NCBI RefSeq assembly: GCF_020991415.1
Contig: NZ_JAJMOY010000015.1
Location: 1 to 39,287 of the forward strand
Direction: 5' to 3'
DNA from: Flavobacterium sp. ENC
GTDB taxonomy: Bacteria; Bacteroidota; Bacteroidia; Flavobacteriales; Flavobacteriaceae
DNA length: 39,287 nucleotides
Shown here: piece after piece, positions 24,476-34,111 of the stretch
How the letters are laid out: every line of letters starts with the position of its first letter
Numbering within the stretch: position 1 is the first letter of the stretch
Position numbers and translations under genes: made by a program
The notes under the pieces: generated by a model
Told to the model about the DNA's origin: nothing
Databases searched by the model: none
The model's input: only the letters and a program-made list of their open reading frames with translations

Positions 24476-27400
24476 ATGTTGAAGTCAAATCATAGTAATC
24501 CATTTTTCAGGTTTCGGTTTTCGAATCACATTTTGCATTTCACCACTTACCTTTTACTTTTTACGGGTTTCGCAAACGGCCAATCCGTTACCGGAGAACC
24601 GGCCGGAATTCCGGAGTTGCATAAAAAATATGAGTTTGCTCCGTGGGAAGATCCAACGGTAACCAGCATAAACAGACAGCCTTCCAGAGCCACGGCCTAT
24701 TCGTATGAAAATATCGAAGAGGCGTTAAAAGGCGACAGATCGAAGAGCAGAATTCAAATGCTGAACGGAGACTGGGATTTTAAATATGCCTCCAGTTTAA
24801 AAGAAGCTTCCAAAGATTTTTACCAAAGTAAAGTTTCAGGCTGGAATACGATTGAAGTGCCCTCCAACTGGGAATTAAAAGGCTATGATATTCCGATTTA
24901 CAAAAGTGCGGTTTATCCGTTCAGGCCCATAAATCCGCCTTATATTCCTAAAGATTATAATGGTGTTGGTTCGTATCAAAGAAGTTTTGCGGTTCCGGAA
25001 AACTGGAAAGATATGACCGTAACGTTACATTTTGGAGCCGTAAGTTCCGGTTTTCAGGTTTGGCTCAACGGGGAATTTTTAGGGTATGGTGAAGATAGTT
25101 TTCTTCCGTCTGAATTTGATATTACCCCTTATTTAAAACCGGGCGAAAATATAATTTCTGTACAGGTAATTCGCTGGACAGACGGTTCGTATCTTGAAGA
25201 TCAGGATCACTGGCGTGTAAGTGGAATTCAGCGTGAAGTTTTTATTATGGCCGAGCCTAAACTGCGTATTCAGGATTTCTTTTATCAGACCAAATTAGAC
25301 AAGGAATATAAAGATGCTGTCTTTCAGTTGCGTCCAAAAGTGGAAAATTTAACCGGGGAAAAAATCAAGGATTATACTTTTCAGGTGCAATTGTACGATC
25401 CGAAAAATGTTGCCTTATTCAAAGAACCGCTTCAGAAACCGGTTATCGATATGATTAACGAAAGTTATCCGCGTCTGGATAATGTTCGTTTTGGAATGTT
25501 CAGGGAAACCATTAAAAATCCTTTAAAATGGAGCACCGAAGAACCGAATTTATACACAATGGTTTTGTGGCTAAAAGATCCGAAAGGAAATATTATTGAT
25601 GCAAAAAGCTGTAAAGTTGGTTTTCGTTCCATTGAATTTTCCAAAGAAAACGGAAAAATGTTAATCAATGGAAAAGAAACCTATGTGTACGGAATAAACC
25701 GTCACGACCAGCATCCGACGAAAGGAAAAGCGCTGTCGCGAGAAGATATTAAACAGGATTTAATTACGATTAAGAAGTTTAATTTCAATTTTATCAGAAC
25801 CAGTCATTATCCTAACGATCCCTATTTCTATGATTTATGCGATCAATATGGCATAATGGTGATGGATGAAGCCGATCAGGAAACACATGGAATTGGAGGA
25901 AAACTAAGCAACGATCCAAAATGGACGAATGCTTATCTGGAACGTATGACCAGAATGGTAGAAAGAGACAAAAATCATCCGTCTGTAGTCATGTGGAGTC
26001 TGGGCAACGAAGGAGGAAAAGGACCGAATCATTCGGCTATGGCAGGCTGGGTTCATGATTTCGATATCACCAGACCCGTACATTACGAGCCCGCTCAGGG
26101 AAACCCGAGACTAGAGGGATATATTGATCCGCTGGATCCGGGATATCCAAAAACAATTGACCACGCCTATCGATTTGAAAATCCACAGGACGAACCGTAT
26201 GTAGACATGGTAAGCCGATTCTATCCGGGCGTTTTTACGTCTAAATTTCTGGTGGACCAAAAGAAAGATACACGTCCGATTATTTTTGTTGAATATTCTC
26301 ATGCGATGGGAAATTCAGTTGGGAATTTAAAAGAATTATGGGATCAGTTCCGTTCGCTTCCAAGAGTGATCGGCGGCTGTATCTGGGAATTTAAAGATCA
26401 GGGACTGGTTAAAATCGATGAGAAAACAGGTCAGGAATATTTTGCACACGGAGGTGATTTTGGTGAAAAATATCATGACGGAAACTTCAATACAAAAGGG
26501 ATTGTAGATTCAAACGGAAAACCGAAAGGTTCCATTTATGAATGCAAATGGGTATTCCAGCCGGTAACTTCCACCTTAAATAACGGATATCAGTTAGAAA
26601 TAAAAAACCGTCAGGCCGTTACCTCTTTACAGAACTATATTTCTGTTCTGAAAATACTGGAAAACGGAAATCTCATTAAAACCCAGATACTAAAACCTTT
26701 AAATCTGGAAGCCGGACAATCCGTAATTTTAGATTTAAATCCGTATCTGCCAAAAATGAAAAAAGAAGCCGAATACTTTTTGAATATTGAATTTCAGCTT
26801 TCATCAGATAAAGAGTGGGCCTCAAAAGGATATGCCGTTGCAACCGATCAGTTTTTATTGAAAAAGGCGGAAGTTGCTTTAAACTTTGCCACTCAAAAAG
26901 ACACTAAATTTAAAACTACGGAAACTGATTCCGATTATAAAATCAAAGGCAAAGAGTTTGAAATTACTTTTACGAAAGAAAACGGAGCTTTGAGTTCTTA
27001 TATTTTTAACGGCGAAGAACAAATTTTCGCTCCATTGCTTCCCAACTTTGTAAGACCGCTTACCGATAACGATAAAAGGGGATGGAAATCCCATAAAGTC
27101 TTAAAACCCTGGTATCAGGCGAAACCAAAAGTGGTCAGTACTAAAATGGCCATCACAAATGACGGAACGATCATTACCAGTGATTATGAGGTGATAAAAG
27201 ACAGTGCACAAGTGCAGGTAATTTATAAAATTCATGAAAACGGAATCATAAAAGTAGCTTACAGCCTAAAAGCAACCAGCAAATTGCCAAACATCCCGAA
27301 AATTGGAATGCAGTTGGGAGTCCAACGAAAATTTGATCAGATTTCATGGTACGGCAAAGGAGAACTGGAGAACTATATCGACAGAAGTTTCGGGTCGTTT

Positions 27401-27811
27401 GTGGGTAAATATTCTTTACCCATAAATGAGTTTTTAGAGCATTATGTAAAACCTCAGGAAAACGCCAACAGAACAGAAGTGCGATGGATGGCTTTTACAA
27501 CACCACAAAAAAATAAAGGATTGATAGTGGCAGATGATAAGAAAGTCCTGAGCATGAGTGCCTGGCCGTATACGCAGGAAAATTTAAGTGCAGCCAAACA
27601 TACTTTCGATTTAAAGGATCCCGGATTTTTGACAGTCAATATCGATTTAATTCAAATGGGAGTTGGAGGAAATGACAGCTGGACAAAAGTCGCACAGCCA
27701 TTAGAACAATATCAGATTCCTTCAGGAGATTATGAGTATAGTTTTTACCTAATCCCTTTTAACAGTTCAAAAAATGCATTAGATGAAAGTCTGAAGAAAT
27801 TTAAATATTAA
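24476..27811 (+). CDS. Exported GH2 beta-galactosidase (LacZ-like)
   Basis: 1111 residues with a signal peptide (about 1-36, ending ANG). The domains follow the E. coli LacZ order: jelly-roll sugar-binding (about 60-260), Ig-like (about 265-380), TIM barrel (about 385-680), second Ig-like (about 690-800), and the beta-sandwich Bgal_small_N domain (about 815-1105, with EFEITFTKENGALSSY and FVRPLTDNDKRGW). The general acid/base is Glu512 in LGNEGG and the nucleophile is Glu606 in FVEYSHAMGN. A barrel insertion at about 530-590 (PRLEGYIDPLDPGYPKTIDHAYR) lengthens the region before the nucleophile. It should remove terminal beta-galactose, for example from the galactan or arabinogalactan side chains of pectin. 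Specificity for beta-galactose versus another beta-linked sugar is inferred from the LacZ-like domains. Confidence 0.92.
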   Translation: MLKSNHSNPFFRFRFSNHILHFTTYLLLFTGFANGQSVTGEPAGIPELHKKYEFAPWEDPTVTSINRQPSRATAYSYENIEEALKGDRSKSRIQMLNGDWDFKYASSLKEASKDFYQSKVSGWNTIEVPSNWELKGYDIPIYKSAVYPFRPINPPYIPKDYNGVGSYQRSFAVPENWKDMTVTLHFGAVSSGFQVWLNGEFLGYGEDSFLPSEFDITPYLKPGENIISVQVIRWTDGSYLEDQDHWRVSGIQREVFIMAEPKLRIQDFFYQTKLDKEYKDAVFQLRPKVENLTGEKIKDYTFQVQLYDPKNVALFKEPLQKPVIDMINESYPRLDNVRFGMFRETIKNPLKWSTEEPNLYTMVLWLKDPKGNIIDAKSCKVGFRSIEFSKENGKMLINGKETYVYGINRHDQHPTKGKALSREDIKQDLITIKKFNFNFIRTSHYPNDPYFYDLCDQYGIMVMDEADQETHGIGGKLSNDPKWTNAYLERMTRMVERDKNHPSVVMWSLGNEGGKGPNHSAMAGWVHDFDITRPVHYEPAQGNPRLEGYIDPLDPGYPKTIDHAYRFENPQDEPYVDMVSRFYPGVFTSKFLVDQKKDTRPIIFVEYSHAMGNSVGNLKELWDQFRSLPRVIGGCIWEFKDQGLVKIDEKTGQEYFAHGGDFGEKYHDGNFNTKGIVDSNGKPKGSIYECKWVFQPVTSTLNNGYQLEIKNRQAVTSLQNYISVLKILENGNLIKTQILKPLNLEAGQSVILDLNPYLPKMKKEAEYFLNIEFQLSSDKEWASKGYAVATDQFLLKKAEVALNFATQKDTKFKTTETDSDYKIKGKEFEITFTKENGALSSYIFNGEEQIFAPLLPNFVRPLTDNDKRGWKSHKVLKPWYQAKPKVVSTKMAITNDGTIITSDYEVIKDSAQVQVIYKIHENGIIKVAYSLKATSKLPNIPKIGMQLGVQRKFDQISWYGKGELENYIDRSFGSFVGKYSLPINEFLEHYVKPQENANRTEVRWMAFTTPQKNKGLIVADDKKVLSMSAWPYTQENLSAAKHTFDLKDPGFLTVNIDLIQMGVGGNDSWTKVAQPLEQYQIPSGDYEYSFYLIPFNSSKNALDESLKKFKY

Positions 27812-27832
27812 GTAAAGAATATCAAAAAAAAA

Positions 27833-27862
27833 AATCTGCTTAATCTGCAAAATCTGCGAGAG
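27833..27862. repeat. One-armed AATCTGC repeat
   Basis: Three AATCTGC-type units run from 27833 to 27862, with no inverted partner close by. It has the same sequence as the right arm of the hairpin at 23116 and ends in the same GCGAGAG. It sits 21 bases after the GH2 stop. Confidence 0.6.
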
Positions 27863-27919
27863 TAAAAATTTACACACAGATTGTCCGGTATAAATATTAA
27901 AGAATAAAAAACAAAACCA

Positions 27920-30900
27920 ATGTTTCAAAAAGCATACTTCTTTTTAATGTTACTCTTCGCGGGATTCGTTTCCGCGCAGGAAATCCATAAAAAAGAAACC
28001 AATTTATTCCAGCCTGCAATCGAATCTTCCAGACCCTGGGTATATTGGTACTGGATGCAAAGTGCGTATTCGAAAGAAGGCATCACTGCCGATTTAGAGG
28101 CCATGAAACAGGCAGGAATCGGAGGCGCTTATCTGATGACTATAAAAGGACCAGCAAATCCGCCTTTGATTTCGCCTCCGGTTTTACAATTAAGTAAAGA
28201 ATTTTGGGAACTCGTGCATTGGGCATTGACAGAAGCAGACCGTTTGGGCGTAAAAATTGCCTTCCATCCCGCGGATGGTTTTGCAGTTGCAGGCGGACCC
28301 TGGATTACGCCCGAGATATCCATGCAAAAAGTGGTTTGGGCAGATGTTACCGTGAAAGGAAAAGACATTAAAAACCTGACTTTACCCGTTCCCAAACATT
28401 ACAAAGAATATTATAAGGATATTGCTGTTTTTGCGATTCCGCTAAAAGAAGAAATAATAACCTCAGTTAAAAAACAGCCAAAAATCACCTCAACTTTAGG
28501 AGATTTTGATGCTTCTTTTCTGAGTGATTCCAATAAAGACGATCAATTCAGGTTAAAAGAAAAAGGATGGATTCAGTACGAATTTGACCAGCCATTTTTG
28601 TGCAAATCCATTCAGATCGAGACCAAAGGCAATAATTACCAGGCACATCGTCTGATTATTGAAGTAAGCGATGATGGAAAAAACTTTAAGAACCTTGGCA
28701 GATTAACAACGCCAAGACAAGGCTGGCAGGATGCAGATGCTTTTTACACGCACAGTCTTATCCCGACAAAAGGCAAGTATTTCAGATTTGTTTATGATCC
28801 TGAAGGCACAGAACCCGGAGCAGAAGATCTGGATCCGGCAAAATGGAATCAGGGACTAAAAGTTACCAAAATTATTTTATCCAATGAAGCACTGATCGAT
28901 AATTATCAGGGAAAATCCGGGGCAATCTGGAGACTCAGTCCGCAAACCACAACGGCCGAAATCAAGGATAGTGATTGTGCCACACAATCAGAAATGATTA
29001 ATATTTCAAAATTCACAGATACGAAAGGAATTCTGAACTGGAAAGCGCCTTCGAATACAAGCTGGCGAATTATTCGTTTTGGATCTACTTCTACCGGTTA
29101 CGAAAATGCCACAGCAGGAGCAGCAAGAGGATTGGAAGTTGATAAATTTAGTGCTGATGCCGTTCGTTTTCAACTGGATCATTGGTTTGGTGAAATGTTA
29201 AGGGTGGCAGGTCCGGAACTCGCTTCAAAAGTGGTGAAAATCCTGCATATTGATAGTTGGGAATGTGGCAGCCAGAACTGGTCGCCGGTTTTTAGGGATG
29301 AATTCAAAAAACGCCGGGGTTATGATATCGTAGACTATCTTCCTTTGATGGCAGGGATTCCATTGAATGATATTCAGACTTCTGAAAAAGTTTTGTACGA
29401 CGTCAGAAAAACGATTTCAGAATTAATAACCGATAACTTTTTTGCCACATTGGCCGATGAAGCGAAGAAAGCCGGAGTACAATTCAGTTCCGAAAATGTC
29501 GCGCCAACGATGATGAGCGACGGACTTTTACATTTTAAACACATCGATTATCCGAGTGGTGAATTTTGGCTGAAAAGCCCGACACACGACAAACCAAATG
29601 ATATGCTCGATGCCATTTCGGGAGGGCATATTTATGGCAAAGATATTATTCAGGCAGAAGCTTTTACCGAACTAAAAATGGACTGGGACGAGCATCCCGG
29701 AAATCTTAAAACGCTTGCCGATAGAAATTACGCACTTGGAATCAACCGGTTTTTCTACCACGTTTTTGTACACAATCCATGGACGGATAGGAAACCCGGA
29801 ATGACTTTAGACGGTGTCGGTTCTTACTTTCAAAGGGATCAAACCTGGTGGAAACCCGGAAAAGCATGGGTAGACTATTGCCAGAGAGTGCAGTTTCAAT
29901 TGCAAAAGGGCAAACCTGTTATTGATCTGGCTGTTTTTATTGGTGAAGATTTACCGTCACGTTCCATTCTTCCGGACCGATTAGTGCCTTTTATTCCGAA
30001 TGTTTTCGGATCGGCAAGAGTACAGCAGGAGAAAATCAGATTGGAAAATGAAGGACAGCCGGGTTTGAGAGCACCAAAGGAAGTTACCTCTTCAAAAAAC
30101 AGTACCGATTTATCGCAGTGGGTCAATGCGATGAATGGCTATCAGTACGATTCTTTTAACTCAGATGTCTTAATCCGAAAAGCTAAAGTCGAGAACGGAA
30201 AAATAACATTTGGCGGAGGCATCTCATATGGCGCTTTACTTTTTCCGGGAAGTCATAAAATGGCACCTAATAAAATGATTTCTTTGGCTTCCGCCGAAAA
30301 AATAGTACAGCTCGTAAAAGACGGAGGGACTATTTTTATTGCTGAAAAACCGAATGTACAGCCGGGAATCCAATCAGATGCAGATGAGAAAAAGTGGCAG
30401 TTGATAGTAGATGAAATCTGGAATGACAGCCCGAATGCTTCTTCGTGGAAAATAGGAAAAGGAACAGTGATTAAACTCCCTTATTTAGGAAATGATTTTA
30501 AGGAAATCGGAATAGAGCCGGATGTTTATTTTCCAAAATTAAATCGCGAAGACTCAGAAACAATTGCCTGGACACACCGCAAATCAGAATCGGAAGAAAT
30601 CTATTTTCTATCCAATCAGAAAGAAGAAAAAAGAACATTTGAAGTTTCATTTCGCGTAACTGGAAAAATTCCACAATGGTACAATCCTGTAACCGATAAA
30701 ACCACTATTTTAAAAAGCTGGAAAATAGAAAATGGGCGAACGCTGATTCCATTATCCTTAAATGAAAATGAGTCCGGATTTGTCATTTTTAAAGAAAAAG
30801 CAAAAAATAAATCAGGTCATGGAAATCAGAATACAACCGAGTTTGAAACCGTGCAGACTCTAGACGAAAGCTGGGAATTGCAGTTTAATCCGGAATTCCA

Positions 30901-31330
30901 CGGCCCAAAAGAAGGGATAAAAACAAATGTACTTTTTGACTGGAGCACTTCTTCAGACGACAGGATTAAATATTATTCAGGAACAGTTTCATATCAAAAG
31001 GAACTCATCTGGAAAGGAAACACGACGGATCAATTTTGGCTGGAGTTAGGAACAATTGCCAATATCGCCGAAGTCAGCATCAACGGAAAAGACTGCGGTA
31101 CAATCTGGACATTTCCTTACCGGGCTGATATTTCAGCTGCGTTGCAAAAAGGAAAAAACAAGATCGAAATAAAAATCACCAATACCTGGGCAAACCGCTT
31201 AATTGGCGACCAAAAGTTACCGAAAGAAGAAAGATTAACGTGGACAACAGCTCCTTTCAGATTGGAAGGGGAACCATTATTGAAAGCTGGTTTATTGGGA
31301 CCCGTTAGGATCGTAAAAGAGGTGAAGTGA
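27920..31330 (+). CDS. Exported GH106 alpha-L-rhamnosidase
   Basis: 1136 residues with a signal peptide (about 1-19, ending FVSAQ). GH106 features are clear: RPWVYWYWMQSAYSKEGITADLEAMKQAGIGG near residue 36, WALTEADRLGVKIAFHPADGF, and HIDSWECGSQNWSPVFRDEFKKRRGYD, where Asp445 and Glu448 are likely catalytic-site acids. A mid-protein discoidin-like insert (about 195-310, with IQIETKGNNYQAHRLIIEVSDDGKNF) and a C-terminal beta-sandwich (about 970-1130, with GTVSYQKELIW and NIAEVSINGKDCGTIWTFP) match the multi-domain form of the family. It should remove alpha-L-rhamnose from complex pectin, complementing the GH78 enzyme encoded earlier. The length is normal for the family. The five-copy repeat array follows directly, which may separate its expression from the genes after it. 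Confidence 0.9.
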   Translation: MFQKAYFFLMLLFAGFVSAQEIHKKETNLFQPAIESSRPWVYWYWMQSAYSKEGITADLEAMKQAGIGGAYLMTIKGPANPPLISPPVLQLSKEFWELVHWALTEADRLGVKIAFHPADGFAVAGGPWITPEISMQKVVWADVTVKGKDIKNLTLPVPKHYKEYYKDIAVFAIPLKEEIITSVKKQPKITSTLGDFDASFLSDSNKDDQFRLKEKGWIQYEFDQPFLCKSIQIETKGNNYQAHRLIIEVSDDGKNFKNLGRLTTPRQGWQDADAFYTHSLIPTKGKYFRFVYDPEGTEPGAEDLDPAKWNQGLKVTKIILSNEALIDNYQGKSGAIWRLSPQTTTAEIKDSDCATQSEMINISKFTDTKGILNWKAPSNTSWRIIRFGSTSTGYENATAGAARGLEVDKFSADAVRFQLDHWFGEMLRVAGPELASKVVKILHIDSWECGSQNWSPVFRDEFKKRRGYDIVDYLPLMAGIPLNDIQTSEKVLYDVRKTISELITDNFFATLADEAKKAGVQFSSENVAPTMMSDGLLHFKHIDYPSGEFWLKSPTHDKPNDMLDAISGGHIYGKDIIQAEAFTELKMDWDEHPGNLKTLADRNYALGINRFFYHVFVHNPWTDRKPGMTLDGVGSYFQRDQTWWKPGKAWVDYCQRVQFQLQKGKPVIDLAVFIGEDLPSRSILPDRLVPFIPNVFGSARVQQEKIRLENEGQPGLRAPKEVTSSKNSTDLSQWVNAMNGYQYDSFNSDVLIRKAKVENGKITFGGGISYGALLFPGSHKMAPNKMISLASAEKIVQLVKDGGTIFIAEKPNVQPGIQSDADEKKWQLIVDEIWNDSPNASSWKIGKGTVIKLPYLGNDFKEIGIEPDVYFPKLNREDSETIAWTHRKSESEEIYFLSNQKEEKRTFEVSFRVTGKIPQWYNPVTDKTTILKSWKIENGRTLIPLSLNENESGFVIFKEKAKNKSGHGNQNTTEFETVQTLDESWELQFNPEFHGPKEGIKTNVLFDWSTSSDDRIKYYSGTVSYQKELIWKGNTTDQFWLELGTIANIAEVSINGKDCGTIWTFPYRADISAALQKGKNKIEIKITNTWANRLIGDQKLPKEERLTWTTAPFRLEGEPLLKAGLLGPVRIVKEVK

Positions 31331-31354
31331 AAGAGGAAAAGGAAGTAAATAAAT

Positions 31355-32567
31355 GAATAGCGTCCAGCTTTAGCTGGATGAATACGGTAGCAAATCAGGA
31401 TTGGCTTAGCCAAAAAATGTAACATTTGGCTAAAGCCATTTTCAGAGCCAATTTTATTCCTCCAGCTAAAGCAGGAGGCAATTTAAAATAGAATAGAAAA
31501 AGAAATGAAGAAAACGTGGCCACAGATTAAAGGATTAACACAGATTTAAAAATCCATACAATCCTATAATCTGTGGCAAAAGAATAAAAATAATGATGAA
31601 TAGCGTCCAGCTTTAGCTGGATGAACAAGGTAGGAAATCGGGATTGCGGCTTTAGCCAAAAGCGGTAATATTTTGGCTAAAGCCAGTTTCAGAGCCAATT
31701 TTATTCCTCCAGCTAAAGCAGGAGGCAATTTAAAAGATAGAATAGAAAACAGAAATGAACAAAATTTTGCCACAAATTAAAGGATTAGCACAGATTTAAT
31801 CCATATAATCCTATAATCTGTGGCAAAAGAATAAAATAATGATGAATAGCGTCCAGCTTTAGCTGGATGAACAAGGTAGGAAATCGGGATTGCAGCTTTA
31901 GCCAAAAACGGTAATATTTTGGCTAAAGCCATTTTCAGAGCCAATTTTATTCCTCCGGCTAAAACAGGAGGCAATTTAAAAGAGAGAATAGAAAACAGAA
32001 ATGAACAAAATTTTGCCGCAAATTAAAAGGATTAATGCAGATTTAAAAATCCATACAATCCTATAATGTGTGGCAAAATAATAAAATAATGATGAATAGC
32101 GTCCAGCTTTAGCTGGATGAACAAGGTAGGAAATCAGGATTGGCTTTAGCCAAAAATGTAACATTTAGCTAAAGCCAGTTTCAGAGCCAATTTTATACCT
32201 CCAGTTAAAGCAGGAGGCAATTTAAAAGAGAGAATAGAAAACAGAAATGAACAAAATTTTGCCATAAATTAAAGGATTAACGCAGATTTAAAAATCCTTA
32301 CAATCCTATAATCTGTGGCAAAAGGATAAAAATAATCATGAATAGCGTCCAGCTTTAGCTGGATGAATACGGTAGCAAATCAGGATTGGCTTTAGCCAAA
32401 AATGGAACATTTGGCTAAAGCCATTTTCAGAGCGAATTTTATTCCTGCAGCTAAAGCAGGAGGCAATTTAAAAGATAGAATAGAAAAAGAAATAAACAAA
32501 ATTTTGCCATAAATTAAAGGATTAGTACAGATTTAAAAATCCACACAATCCTGTAATCTGTGGCAAA
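31355..32567. repeat. Five-copy ~245-bp tandem repeat of nested hairpins
   Basis: Copies begin with GAATAGCGTCCAGC at 31355, 31598, 31844, 32094 and 32340 (periods 243, 246, 250, 246; the last is ~228). Each has four hairpins: CCAGCTTTAGCTGG; a TTGGCTTTAGCC...GGCTAAAGCCA pair; CCTCCAGCTAAAGCAGGAGG; and CCACAGATTAAAGG...TAATCTGTGG. The gap of 1254 bases between the GH106 and esterase genes is almost wholly this array. Minus-strand reading frames through four units are nearly identical because the repeats are; they have no recognised domain and no promoter, so I call no protein. The copies differ by scattered substitutions, implying an old expansion. Confidence 0.88.
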
Positions 32568-32584
32568 AAAACACAGACGAACCA

Positions 32585-34009
32585 ATGAAATATACTCTTG
32601 TAGCTATTGCAATATTTTTAGCAAGCCTTCAAAGCAATGCAAAAATAAAATTACCTGCCTTGTTTTCGGACAATATGATGCTGCAGCAAAAATCGAATGC
32701 ACCAATATGGGGCTGGGCAGAAAAGAACGGAGCGGTTACCATAAAAACGTCATGGAATTCTAAAATTTATAAAGCCAAAGCAGACAACTTAGGAAAATGG
32801 AATGTAGCCCTGCAAACACCTGCAGCAGGCGGTCCGTTTACAATTGAAGTTAGCGAGGGAACTGAAAAAGTAATAATAAAAAATATACTTATCGGAGAAG
32901 TCTGGCTGTGTTCCGGACAATCGAATATGGAAATGCCTTTGAAAGGCTTTCAGGGACAACCCGTTAAAAACGGAAACGAAATTATTGTTAGATCCACCAA
33001 CAAAAATATTCACCTGATTACCATTCCAAGAGCGACAGTTTTGGAGGCTTTGGACAATTTTGAAGGAAAATGGGAGGTGGCTTCACCAAAATCTACGGCT
33101 AATTTTAGTGCAACAGCCTGGTATTTTGGATCGCTTTTACAGGAAGTCTTAGATGTTCCGGTAGGATTGATTCATGTTTCGTACGGTGGTTCCAGTATGG
33201 AAGCCTGGATGAATCAGGAAATGCTGAAAGATTTTGCTAGTGCTAAGATTCCAACTACGAAGGAAGAGTTAGCAAAAGATCCTAATCGTGTTCCGACGAC
33301 TTTGTTTAACGGAATGCTTTCACCGGTTATTGGTTACGGAATCAAAGGCTGTATCTGGTATCAGGGTGAATCCAATTACGAAAGAGCTTCTGAATACATG
33401 GCTTTGATGAAAAAAATGGTCAGCAGTTGGAGAACTTTATGGAAACAGGGCGATTTTCCTTTCTACTACGCCCAGATTGCCCCTTTTAATTATGCCCAAT
33501 TTCATCCAAAAGATTATCTCGAAAAATACAATTCGGCATATTTGAGAGAAGCGCAGTTAAAAGCTTCAAAAGAAATTCCGAATTCAGGAATGGCTGTTTT
33601 GATGGATGTTGGGGAAGAAAATAACATTCATCCGATGGATAAAGAAAAAGGCGGAAACAGGCTGGCTTTTCAGGCTTTGGCAAAAACCTACGGAATAGAA
33701 GGGTTCGAATTTGAAAGTCCAAAATACAAAAGCATGGAAATCAAAGACAGCTCCGTAACGGTTTCTTTTGATGATGCTGCCAACGGAATTACCTCGTATG
33801 ATAAAGAAGTAACGGGTTTTGAACTGGCGGGAGAAGATAAAGTATTTTACCCGGCGAAAACAGTAGTCCGCAGAAAATCAGTGGTTTTGACTTCTGATAA
33901 AGTAGCGAAGCCCGTTGCCGTTCGCTATTTATGGAAAGATTTTGCTAAGGCAGAATTGTTTAGTGCGGGAGGTTTGCCGGTTTCGTCTTTCAGGACTGAT
34001 GAATGGTAA
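32585..34009 (+). CDS. Exported SGNH esterase (sialate O-acetylesterase-like)
   Basis: 474 residues with a signal peptide (about 1-19, ending SNA). The N-terminal beta-rich domain carries KLPALFSDNMMLQQ and LGKWNVALQTPAAGGPFTI. The SGNH catalytic serine is Ser113 in the GQSN motif, with GESNYERASEYM as the later conserved block and His349 in NIHPMDKEKGG. This arrangement matches the SASA-type O-acetylesterases that deacetylate bacterial, pectin or xyloglucan-type glycans. It should remove acetyl groups that block the rhamnosidases, lyase and propeller enzymes. The start follows ACCAATG. Its distance from the GH106 gene is 1254 bases, all repeat. The acetylated sugar is not identifiable. Confidence 0.88.
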   Translation: MKYTLVAIAIFLASLQSNAKIKLPALFSDNMMLQQKSNAPIWGWAEKNGAVTIKTSWNSKIYKAKADNLGKWNVALQTPAAGGPFTIEVSEGTEKVIIKNILIGEVWLCSGQSNMEMPLKGFQGQPVKNGNEIIVRSTNKNIHLITIPRATVLEALDNFEGKWEVASPKSTANFSATAWYFGSLLQEVLDVPVGLIHVSYGGSSMEAWMNQEMLKDFASAKIPTTKEELAKDPNRVPTTLFNGMLSPVIGYGIKGCIWYQGESNYERASEYMALMKKMVSSWRTLWKQGDFPFYYAQIAPFNYAQFHPKDYLEKYNSAYLREAQLKASKEIPNSGMAVLMDVGEENNIHPMDKEKGGNRLAFQALAKTYGIEGFEFESPKYKSMEIKDSSVTVSFDDAANGITSYDKEVTGFELAGEDKVFYPAKTVVRRKSVVLTSDKVAKPVAVRYLWKDFAKAELFSAGGLPVSSFRTDEW

Positions 34010-34032
34010 TTTTTTTAACCATATAAATAATT

Positions 34033-34079
34033 ATCTGCTAAATCTGCGTGAACAAAATTAGCTCGCAGATTTAGCAGAT
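34033..34079. repeat. Perfect GCAGATT/AATCTGC hairpin in an operon gap
   Basis: ATCTGCTAAATCTGCG (34033-34048) pairs perfectly with CGCAGATTTAGCAGAT (34064-34079) over a 15-base loop. It belongs to the same family as the hairpins at 23116 and 38911. It sits between the esterase stop and the next start. Confidence 0.8.
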
Positions 34080-34111
34080 TAGGCAGATTTTAAAATAATA
34101 AAATAATAAAA

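Noticed and set aside
31564..32164. Repeated minus-strand frames in the five-copy array (with HPAKAGRYSS)
   Set aside because: Their likeness is explained by the tandem repeat, the frames shift between copies, and no promoter or domain is visible.
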